Part shown: positions 55,055 to 64,000 of the stretch, in pieces | Numbering within the stretch: position 1 is the first letter of the stretch | Layout: each line of letters opens with the position of its first letter | Source: Pictodentalium vernedei | Taxonomy: Eukaryota; Mollusca; Scaphopoda; Dentaliida; Dentaliidae | Length of the DNA stretch: 64,000 bases | Reading direction: 5' to 3' | Assembly: GCA_031216915.1 (NCBI GenBank) | Contig: CM062296.1 | Location: forward strand, 61,803,084-61,867,083 | Program-made: the position numbers and the translations under genes | Notes under the pieces: model-generated | Seen by the model: the letters and a program-made list of their open reading frames with translations, nothing else | Database searches by the model: none | What the model was told of the DNA's origin: nothing

Positions 55055-55183
55055 AATCCTTTGAATAATGAATGCACAAAAATAGCACACACGAAAAACA
55101 ATTGAATAATCTGAGTACACAGAGATGATCCTTTTTCGTCAAGAGATGAAAATGGAATGAAGCCGACACCACAACGTCGATGA

Positions 55184-55240
55184 ATTTATTTATACGTGAC
55201 AGACGTTTTTGAAAACGTCATGACGTCACAGCGTTTTTAT
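55184..55240 (-). promoter_or_regulatory. Promoter-like TATA box and CRE-like sites
   Basis: On the minus strand TATAAATA (55195-55188) lies about 135 bp before the zinc-finger ATG, and a perfect CRE, TGACGTCA (55221-55228), with an overlapping ACGTCATGACGT lies about 30 bp farther out. These sit just outside the inverted arm, so only the minus-strand copy has them. Function is inferred from motifs. Confidence 0.45.
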
Positions 55241-56312
55241 CGATATTTCTATTCTTGGTTGGGGCTTGTGTTTGTTTCCTATAGGATTATAGTGCGCACA
55301 TAGGTAATGGGTACGTGTCCATGATTTTATAATTTTTCTATATACCATGCAACAGAGTTTGGGGTGCCATCTGGCGGCGTGGCTCTCCCACTGGCAAAAA
55401 ACCCAGAATCATTGTAACGGATACTTAATTGTTTTGGGCCTTTCAAAGGACATTATGTAAAATATATTGTTGCAGAATGCTGGAAACTATGATAAATAAT
55501 CAAGTAATGAAGTGACTTTCGAAGTTAGGTAGTTGTTGGCGAGTTAGGTATTGTTGGAAAGTTCGAAGTGCCAATGCCGTCCGTTGCCGGTTTCGTCAGG
55601 TTTAAAGCCCAGTTTCAATTTTAATTGAGAACGTACACTTCACAAATTGTTGACAACGAATAAAAAATAAAACAAGTGATTTATTGACACTTTTAGTGGG
55701 CCTTTTTCATTTGTGGGGAACTTAGCGCGATTTCCTTAGAAACAGCCGGAGTTCGGATGAATTCAAGTTATGCTGACGTAAGGTCTGGGGAAATCTTTGT
55801 TCTCAAAACACGGGCATGCAGTCTTGTAGTACAATAATTTTACAGAAACAGACATGAACGCGAACAGCGATACCTATTCATTTATTTCCTAGATTTTTCT
55901 TCACAAGTTTACTAGATCCAGTCTATGAAGTATTTTTACCAATGATACAATACAATGTCAGTTTAAGACTGTCAGAATTACAGTGTAGCGGCCAGCCAAT
56001 TTTGTGATCCGACGTGTTTTCCTGAAGACTAAATACCAGAATCACTCGGAATTCCCATTTAAATTACATGCACACTTCCTGTGTTTTGGTTAACAATGTT
56101 TTAATTCCTGGATGCTTTAGGCATTGCAACCAGAATAGAACTGAATTCATCTTCAAACTTGTCAATGTCGCCCTCCTCGTCTGACCAACATCTGGAGGTG
56201 GGGATTCTGATATTTAGACTTGAGTATGTTTCTCCAAAAATGGCAAAAAACGTTTGAAAAGCCCAAATACCAACCTCTCCAGAAGCGACCTCTAAATAAT
56301 ATTTGGCACTGC
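55241..56312. other. No gene seen
   Basis: AT-rich, with a short local repeat (GTTAGGTAGTTGTTGGCGAG / GTTAGGTATTGTTGG). No recognisable coding sequence. Confidence 0.4.
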
Positions 56313-57569
56313 ACTACAGAATCAATATTTGATGGTTTCAGGCATTTTAATGGTGCTATGTGATAACAACATATGACCTGCACTGTCTTGCTGTTGGAAA
56401 AATATTCAAAAAATCAATGTGTAATGTTTTATCAGAGACACACCATACCAATGACTCAAAGTGCCTTAAGAAGTGTCAGGGATTTTAAAAAAAATATTGT
56501 TTTTACAAATATTGCAAAATATTCATCAAACACAATGTGAAATATCTTAAGAAGCCATAATGTGATTTAAAAACTATCAGAAATGTGAAATTTAATATCA
56601 TAAGAGGTTTGTTTTGTGTCAACATCAATTAATTTATGAATTATATCATAATTTGTGATGAAAGTGGGTATGCTGGGGGTCTAGGGGACACATTCAGGGC
56701 TATATTTTACCACATCAATATGTAGAAGAAAATTTGACATAATTTGTTAGGATAAAATGGCACTGTCTATTGATATTGGTGATTTATATAGCTGCAACAC
56801 CAGTTTTTAAATAAAAATTGACATTCATTTTGTTTTGTGTGGAGTGGAGGGGTGGGTGGGTGGGTGGTGAACACCACTCTTTCTCTTGTAGTATGATTAA
56901 ATGAGACAGATTTTTCCCAAAACTACCGAAACTATTGTCTGCTGATGCAGATTTTAGTTTTATTTTGGGATTGGGGTAGTTTTTAAAGAAAGCAGTGAAT
57001 TCTCATGCAGAAATGACTCTTTTATCAAATGAAAGAGATAAAATGTATCTTTGGAAGGATTAGAATGTAGGTTAATATCCCCCCTACAAAAAATACCCCC
57101 AATCATTTTTACACACTTAGCAAAAAATCCTCCCACAGTTTTTGAGTAGTACCACATTCTCTCACATTATTTTAAGAGCAGTACAAAAATGCCCCTCCCG
57201 GCCTCTTACACCAAAAGGTTAAAAGGCAGTCCAAAAGGATTTAAAAACTTATGTATTTAATTTGTAAATTACATAAACACTCATCACTATTTACAAGAAA
57301 ACATGCCTCAATAACTATTTATCAACACAGTTATTTAGTTATTGGAGTTTAAGGACACTTTCAACAGCCAGTGTCACCTCGTGTCGGACAGTTTTATGGG
57401 TTGAGGAAACTAAAGTGCACTGAGAGAACCACCTGGTAACAGTGAGCAATTATCCAACGTGCTAACTCCACACAAGCAAAGTTAGCATTGATTGAAGCGA
57501 CAAGTGCTCGGCCTCAAGTGGTAAAAAGCTTTGGACATTTTTGTATGGCTTTAAATATACATGTACTTC

Positions 57570-57745
57570 TAAAACATTAGGGGGTGGGGGGATTTTTGTT
57601 CACCAAAAATTATGGAGGGAGGAACAAGGTGGGGGATTTTTGCGCATTGTGTGAAAATGATTGTGGTGGGGGGGGGGGGGATTTTGCGCATTGTGTGAAA
57701 ATGATTGTGGGGGTGGAGGGGGGGGGGGGTGGGGGTAATTTTTGT
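57570..57745. repeat. G-rich block with short direct repeats
   Basis: GATTTTTGCGCATTGTGTGAAAATGATTGTGG recurs twice (57637 and 57681), separated by G-runs of 11 to 14 bases. It is present in the first large unit only. Confidence 0.8.
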
Positions 57746-58224
57746 CAGGGAGAAGTTTTGTAGGTTACCCTTCGAAAGGTTTGGGTTTGATTATAGAAAA
57801 TAAGTAAATGTGCATTGTAAATGTACATGTATTTTGGCTTCCAACACTGATTTAATTATATTTTTTTGGATATTACACATATTTCACTTTTAAATGTTCA
57901 TTCGAGAACCACAGACTGAATAATACTGTTTTATTTTTGGAAAAGTTATATTTTTGTCACAGTCGGCAATAAAGGCCATATATTGCCAAAAATAATGCAG
58001 TTAAATGCATCTTGTGCAAGTGTGGCATCCAGAACGGAGAAGCACACTATAACCTATGGCAAATACATGTACACATGTAACCACCTTTTTTACCCTCTTA
58101 ACACATCTAATGAAACCATGCTTTCCCCTCATTGTACTTGTGATAGAGGGGATTCCAATTATATTCCAATCCTCTCCCAAATCACCATCCAAACATTTAG
58201 CCAGAAAACCCATACTTCACTTGT

Positions 58225-58370
58225 ATTCGCTGAACAAGCTCATTCCAATAAGGGGCATAAGCTATGTTTTTGATGCCAAAAAATGAAGAAAAAAAATTAA
58301 CATTGAATGACAATTTTGGTGAATGGTGCTAGCCGGTTTTGGCCATTACATTGAGTGAATGATTAATAGA
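58225..58370. mobile_element. Family D MITE fragment (right half)
   Basis: AAGCTCATTCCAATAAGGGG...CATAAGCTATGTTTTTG and TTTGGCCATTACATTGAGTG match the right half of the element at 58396. The left tip is missing. Confidence 0.65.
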
Positions 58371-58395
58371 AGTTTTCTCCATATTATGATGTTAA

Positions 58396-58625
58396 CCCTT
58401 TACCTTACATGAAAAGAAGACAGCACTTTTGAATAACTAATTTCTTTTCATTTTTTTGCGTCAAAAACATAGTTATGACCCCCACTGGATTGAGCTGAAC
58501 GAGCTCATTCCCATGAGGGGTCATAAGCTATGTTTTTGGTGCAAAAATAATGAATATTGAATGGCCGTTTCGGTGAATGGTGCTAGCCTGTTTTGGCCAT
58601 TACATTGAGTGAGTGATTGAAAATG
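58396..58625. mobile_element. TTAA-type MITE family D, copy 5
   Basis: TTAA (58392-58395) then CCCTTTACCTTACATG. Arms AAAAACATAG...TGACCCC and GGGGTCATAAGCTATGTTTTTG around GAGCTGAACGAGCTC. The right tip is decayed; TTAA at 58626 may mark it. Confidence 0.7.
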
Positions 58626-58991
58626 TTAAAAAACAATTTCTTCATTCACAGAGTATTTTGGAACATAACTTTGGGGAAAGGGGGTGGGGATACAGAGGGA
58701 AAAGTAACAAACTTGCAAATGTGAATGAATGTCTTCTGTGCACAGCTACCAATATAGTAGTCTGATACTAGTGCTGTCAGAGTCCCCATGTTATAGCACA
58801 AAACTGCATTGACAATTGTCCCTCTACCACCCATACTAAACCCTTCAGCTGATGAGAAAGTTAACAGCATGCACTCTCAGTATCCTATGATTTGCTTTAG
58901 TCCTGCATCACTCAGGGTCCACTGAGTTTTTTTCTTTTTTGACAACCCTGTCCTGGCTCTTCTCCCTATATTTTTCATTGTATGTCAGTCA

Positions 58992-59126
58992 GTATTCCTA
59001 TGTACATGTAGACTGTCACTTTCAAAGTATGTGATTGCATGTCTGTCTGTCCATCATACCATTCCTATGTACATGTAGACTGTCTCTTTCAAGATATGTG
59101 ATTGCATGTCTGTCTGTCCATCATGC
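58992..59126. repeat. 67-bp tandem duplication
   Basis: ATTCCTATGTACATGTAGAC...GTCTGTCTGTCCATCATACC occurs twice in a row with two or three differences. Confidence 0.9.
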
Positions 59127-60667
59127 AAAGTGTTGGTTTGTTTCCATTTGCACAGTTCTACATTTTCAATAACTGGCAATTAACCCCCCCCTCCCCCCCC
59201 CCCACACACACACCCATACACAAATATATTAAACATTGAAGAGCACTACATTCCTGAAGCAAATATCTGAGTCATCCTCACTGGATACTAGGCATGCATG
59301 TATTTTCCCTAATTTCACCCTTTTTATCAGAATGGGTGCCTGCAGGGATTAAACGAGCTCTTGTGGGTACATGTACTTGCGGGACATGCACATCACTACA
59401 GAATCAATATTTGATGGTTTTAGGCATTTTAACAGTGCTATGCTATAACATAGGAGCAGTGCTCAGCTGGTCATGCTGTTGGAAAAAATCAGTGTTTAAT
59501 GTTGTGTCAGTGCCACACCAATGACTCTAGGTGTCTTAACTGAGAAAGTGAGGCTTTTTTCACAAGAATGGCAAAACATTCATCAAGCGCAATGTGAAAT
59601 ATCTTCAGAAGCCAGAATGTGATTTAGAAATTATCACAAATGGGAAATTTAATATCACAAGAGGTTTGTTATATGTCAACATCAATTAATTTATGAATTT
59701 TATCATAGTTTTTGATAAAAAGGGGCATACTAGGGGGACACCTTCAAGGCTATATTTTGCCACATCAGTATGTAGAAGAAAATTTGACATCAGTTGTTAG
59801 GACAAAATGGTACTGTCTATTGATATTGGTGAATTATATACATGTAGCTGCAACCCCAATTTTTCAATCAAAATTGACATTTATATGGTTTCATGGGGTT
59901 GGAACACCACTCTTTGTCTTGCTGTATGGTTAAAGGAGACAATCTTTTCCTCAAAGTATTACATGCTGATGCAGATTTTAGTTTTATTTGGGGATTGGGT
60001 TAGTTTTCAAAAAAATCTACATGAATTCCTTTAGGTAACAGAGCAAAGCAGAGTAGAAAAATGTATTGGAGGCAACAGCAGTTTTTAAGCCATTTGACAC
60101 AGTTTGGACAGTTTTCTTTAAAAGAACAAATTTCCCATGTTCTTAACTCAGTGGGAGCCAACAGTTGAATTCGCATGCAGAAATGACTCTTTTGTCACAT
60201 GAAAGAGGTAAAATGTATCTTTGATAGGATTGGGGTTGATTAAGGAAATACATGATTTGGCTTCCGAACCTGATTTAATTATTATTTTGAGAGATTATTT
60301 CACATTTAAAAATTCATTGGGGTACCACACACCTTACAATACTTTTTTATTGTTTTGAAAAGTATGTTTTTGTCATCATCAGCAATAAGGGCTATATATT
60401 GCAAGCAAATTCACATCTTGAGCAAGTGTAGCCTCCAGTGGCACACTACAGCCCCCAGCAAATGCCAAATAACAACCTATTTTACCCCACATGTACACAT
60501 GTATTAATAAATGTAATTAAACCATGGTTCCCCATCATAGTACAGGGGCAGAGGAGGGTGCCAATCTTCCAACCCCTTCCAAATCACCATTCAAACCCAC
60601 AGCCAGAAAACCCATATTGCACTTTTATTTACTGGCATTTAGATGTTTGCCTGAATTATGTTGTTAA

Positions 60668-60897
60668 CCCTTTACTTACATGTAACATGAAAAGCTGATT
60701 ACCCTTGCCCACAAACTTATTGACTTACTAATTTTTTGTGTCAAAAACATGACTTTTTACACCATTGGAATGACCTCATTCCAATGAGAGGTCATAAGCT
60801 ATGTGTTTGACACAAAAAAATGAGAAAATAATGAACATGGAATGGCAATACTTGTGAATAGCACCAGCAGCTTTTGACCATTATATTTGGTAAAGGG
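60668..60897. mobile_element. TTAA-type MITE family D, copy 6
   Basis: TTAA at 60664-60667 and 60898-60901, tips CCCTTTACTTACATG and TATTTGGTAAAGGG. It occupies the same place in the second large unit as copy 5 in the first, so it was inserted before the segment duplicated. Confidence 0.8.
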
Positions 60898-61800
60898 TTA
60901 AAAAGTGTTAGAAAATAATTTACACCAATTTGGGGGTGGGGTACAGTGGAAAAAATAACGCAATAAAGTTGCAAATGTGAGTGAATGGCATTTGTGCACA
61001 GTCTAGTCCTAATAAAGTAGTCTAGTACTAAATTTTCCCTCTTATTTGATGCACAACCCCCTGTTTTGGGGTCAGACAAAGTTCTCTGAAGGGTTATACT
61101 TGACCTTGACAAAGATATTTGAATCCCAAAATTAAAGAGATGCGATCAAATTTTGTTCAGATCGAGCATTGTTGTCAATGTTCCCATGTTACAGCACAAA
61201 ACTACAGTAACAGCTGTGAAATATTGTTCTCACCTTGAATCATGTCCCCCACCCACCTGCCCATACTGAAGCCTCAGTTGATGAGAAACAATTAGAAAGA
61301 CTGTACAGTATGTTTTGGAAACTAAAGTCAATCTCATACACTCTCAGTTTCCTGTGATTTGCTTTGGTACTGCAGCACTCAGGGTCCATTGAGGTTTTTT
61401 TTTCCATTTGACAATCTTGTCCTGGCTCTATTAACAAAACTTTCCATTCTATGTCAGTTCTTATTTCTGTGTAGACTTTCAAAACACTAAAAAAAACAAT
61501 TTTTTTAAGCAAATATCTCATTCATCCTCCTTGGAGTCATATTTTCCACAATTTCACACTTTTTATCAGAATGGGTGTTTGTGGGGATTAAAATCTAAGG
61601 TTGTGAAAGTGCCCTAATGGATACTTGCTGCTCAAGCACAGCACCACAGAATCAATATTGGATGTTTTTTTTGCATTTTAACAGTGCTAAGAGATACCAC
61701 ATGAGCAGTACTGGTCATACTGTTGAAAAAGCAGTGTTTTATGTTTTTGTCAGTACCATACCAATGACTCTCAGTGCCTTAACTGAGAAAACTGGCTTCT

Positions 61801-63640
61801 TTAGCTCATCTTGACAAAGTCAAGCTGAGCTAATCTCATCGCTCTCCGTCCGTCATCCGTCAACACCATGTTTTGGTCTTCTCCTCCAAAGCCACCGGGC
61901 GAATTCAAGTGAAAGTTTTTGTGAGTGATGGTCCCAAAGGGGAATTTCATTTTTGTTCAACTGATACACTCTCAGTTTACCATAGGGAGGGAGTGGGAGA
62001 AAATGCTCCAAAATATTTATAAAATCTTCTCAAGAACCAGTGTGTTTTGGCCCCGCCCAAAATTTCTATTTTTCTGAACCGATGGTCCGGTGTTAACCAA
62101 ATTTGGTGTTTGGTATTATTAGGTCATAAGTACTTGACCCAAGCAAAAAAAAAAAAAATTCCTGCATCCCCATGGGAACCCAGGGAGCTAAAAATAGAAA
62201 TATTTTCAAACGCCCATATTTCCCAAACCACACGGAACAGAGAGCTGTTATTTGGTATGAAGTATCCTTAGGACCAGTAGAATTGATTGGTAAAAAACAA
62301 TTGCCATCGGTTATGTTAGGGTGCTCTGTAATGGGCATCGAAAAAATGCTGAGTCAGCATATTTGCAAAAATTAAAAAAAATCTTTTCTCAGGAACCAAT
62401 CATCAGAATCTTTTGATATTTGGTATACAGCATTCATAGGGAGGGGGGGGGGGAGGCAAATAAAAGTTTGTTGAAATAAAGCTCATTGGTTCATATATGG
62501 GCTCTCTACATGAGCCCAAAATTTTAACATTGGGTAATATGGGGAATATTCTTTAAAAATCTTCTTCAGAACCACCAGTCAGAATCTTTTAATGTTTGGT
62601 ATACATCATTGTTATGAGGGTCAGATTCAAACCATTTCCCTAGGTTAATATTTGGGCTTTCTACGGAAGCCCAAATTTTATCTTTGTTCAATATGGAGGG
62701 TAATTTAAAAAAAATCTTCTTCTTCAGATCCACCAGTCAGAATGCTTTGATATTTGGTATGCAGCATCTCTAAGGGGGTCAGATTCAAGTTTGTTCAAAT
62801 CAGATCCCTAGGTATATATTTGGGCTCACTATGATAGCCCAAATTTTTACTTAACGCAATATGAGTAAGTTTCATTAAAAATCTTCTTCTTCAGATCAAC
62901 CAGTCAGAATGCTTTTATATTTGGTATACAACATCTCTAGGGGAGTCAGATTCCAGGTTGTTCAATTCGAGTGCCTAGATTAATATTTGGGCTCCATATG
63001 GGAACATGAAATTTAACTTGGTACAATATGAGGGAATTTCTTCAAAAATCTTCTGGAGATCCACTCGTTAGAATGCTTTCACATTTGGTATACAATATCT
63101 CTAGGGGGGTCAGATTCAAGTTTGTTCAAATCGGATCCAATGGTTAATATTTGGGCTCGCTATGGTAGCCCAAATTTGAACTTAGTGCAATTCGAAGAAA
63201 TTTCTGTACAATTTCTCTTCTTCAGATCCAACAGTCAGAATGCTTTCATATTCGGTACACAACATCTCTAGGGAAGTCAGATTCAACTGCGGTCAAATCA
63301 AGAGCCTGGGCTAATATTTGGGCTCTCTATGGGATCCGCAATTGGCCATTTTGCTGAAGAATTAAAAATGTTGTATTCAGTACCCTCTAGAGGTGTGTAA
63401 TTAAGATTAATCCACATAGGTTGTATCAAGGGGCTTCGTAGGTGAGCTCTACATTTTACTTTATGATCAACCGAAGAAAAGGCATGATGCCCAGATTATT
63501 TTTGTCACTCCTGAGGGACTCAAGGCTTGACAGTGTAGCCTATGGAGATGGCTTGCTTAATGTTGACTCATTCTTGGACTCTGTTTAAATTGTGTTCTGT
63601 TCAAGATGAGCTCTTCAGGCCCCGTGGGGCCTCTTGTTTC
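61801..63640. mobile_element. 1.8-kb repeat with hairpin termini and internal tandem units
   Basis: The left end TTAGCTCATCTTGACAAAGT...CAAGCTGAGCTAA is a hairpin; the right end has TCAAGATGAGCTCTTC, then a perfect hairpin AGGCCCCGTGGGGCCT and TCTTGTTTC. AGCTCATCTTGA and TCAAGATGAGCT make the ends complementary. It interrupts the third large tandem unit. Repeats with these hallmarks are, from memory, common in mollusc and other invertebrate genomes. No coding sequence is supported. Confidence 0.75.
62387..63315. repeat. Six internal tandem units, ~165 bp period
   Basis: (C)AGAATCNTTTNATATTTGGTA begins units at about 62387, 62579, 62738, 62905, 63071 and 63236 (spacings 192, 159, 167, 166, 165). 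Each continues with GTCAGATTCAAGTTTGTTCA and TTTGGGCTCNCTATGRTAGC / CCCAAATTT. The last two phrases can pair with each other (GGGCT...AGCCC), so each unit has its own hairpin. Confidence 0.88.
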
Positions 63641-63659
63641 TTTTTTTTTTTACAAAAAA

Positions 63660-64000
63660 TTGCAAATGATTCACCAAACACATGATGTGAAATGCCAGTC
63701 TTCAGAAGCCTGAATGTGATTTAAAAACGATCACAAGTAGGATATTTAATGTCACAAGTTGTTTGTTTTGTGCCAATATTAATTAATGTATGAATTATGT
63801 CACGTTTTTGATGAAGAGGGGTAATCTGGGGGAGGGGGGGGGGAGGGGGTGTCACATTCATTGAGGGCTGTTTTTTTTTAAATGTTACCACATCAGTGTA
63901 AATTTCCCATTTGTGATAGCTTTTTCGCAAGATGTTTGTTTTGTGTCAATATCAATTAATTTATGAATTATATCATAGTTTTTTATGAAAAGGGTGTGGG
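63660..64000. repeat. Resumed third unit, locally duplicated
   Basis: After the 1.8-kb insertion the large-unit sequence resumes (TCACCAAACACATGATGTGAA, GAAGCCTGAATGTGATTTAAA). GTTTGTTTTGTGYCAATATYAATTAAT is present at about 63760 and again at 63930, a ~172-bp local duplication that runs off the window. A G-run lies at 63830-63850. Confidence 0.75.

Larger units (their letters stand above)
53707..55183. mobile_element. Inverted-repeat element with zinc-finger arms
   Basis: The arm 53707-54000 and the arm 54880-55183 are inverted copies (TTGTGTCGTCGGCTTCATTC on one side, GAAGCCGACACCACAA on the other), about 290 bp each. Each arm contains the first zinc-finger exon of a gene; the interior carries the continuation of that gene on the minus strand. 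The right arm has promoter-like sequence outside it, the left arm does not. This looks like a truncated copy of a larger element plus an inverted duplicate of its 5' end. Confidence 0.7.
56313..64000. repeat. Large tandem segment repeat, three units
   Basis: The phrase CAGAATCAATATTTGATGG starts units at 56318, 59399 and 61647, giving periods of 3081 and 2248 bp. Within units the same order recurs: AATGTGAAATATCTT (56552, 59592), ATCAATTAATTTATGAATT (56627, 59684, and 63955), GCAGAAATGACTCTTTTRTC (57007, 60177), TTTGGCTTCCAACACTGATT (57834, 60254), a family D MITE (58396, 60668), and ATGATTTGCTTTAGTCCTGC (58887, 61356). The third unit is interrupted by the 1.8-kb repeat at 61801. No long reading frame is conserved, so the duplicated unit is non-coding as far as I can see. 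Confidence 0.88.

Noticed and set aside
62387-63315. CRISPR-like array
   Set aside because: Units are ~165-bp whole-length diverged tandem repeats without short identical repeats and unique spacers; the genome is eukaryotic.

Overview
The window reads as non-coding eukaryotic DNA from a metazoan, most likely a marine invertebrate. It is AT-rich, has long simple repeats, no operons, no rRNA or tRNA genes, and a dense mix of transposable elements: APE-type LINEs, a Penelope-like element, tRNA-derived SINEs, DNA transposons and many MITEs. No intact host gene could be supported; every protein-like segment that I recognise belongs to a mobile element, and most carry frameshifts, stops or lost catalytic residues. 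The species cannot be fixed from sequence alone. The repeat styles resemble those of molluscs and other non-vertebrate animals, but that is an impression.

Layout. 0-10 kb: diverged tandem arrays, MITEs of several families and one SINE. 10-22.5 kb: a LINE graveyard. It holds two copies of a LINE with a Cys/His tail (10.9-12.4 and 14.5-15.1 kb), a CR1/L2-like element on the minus strand (12.5-14.3 kb), a two-ORF LINE on the plus strand (15.1-20.3 kb) and a second CR1-like family on the minus strand (20.6-22.2 kb), with MITEs inserted into them. 22.5-32.9 kb: MITEs, a hAT-type palindromic element with a perfect 8-bp target duplication, several tandem arrays and the 3' part of a Penelope-like element with a GIY-YIG domain.

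32.9-40.1 kb holds the most interesting structure. A minus-strand CR1-like LINE (EN and RT nearly complete) has its 3' UTR split by a 3.47-kb DNA transposon at 32979-36445. The transposon has matching terminal inverted repeats and an AGT target duplication, and it carries a broken gene for a protein with a FEN1/XPG-type nuclease domain and a Tesmin/TSO1-like CXC domain. Proteins of this type are widespread in invertebrate predictions; here one sits inside clear transposon ends, so the family is probably transposon-borne (compare the Academ superfamily).

40-56 kb: further foldbacks, nested hAT-like and TTAA-type MITEs, a second SINE, a second copy of an unnamed ~1-kb element with hairpin termini (copies at 11.25-12.24 and 50.21-51.18 kb), and an inverted-repeat element at 53.7-55.2 kb with a C2H2 zinc-finger reading frame in both arms. 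56.3-64 kb: a large tandem duplication (units of about 3.1 and 2.2 kb, then a third) that was later interrupted by a 1.8-kb repeat made of ~165-bp internal units.

Nesting gives an order of events in several places: LINE, then DNA transposon; LINE, then MITE; hAT-like element, then two MITEs; tandem segment duplication, then repeat insertion.
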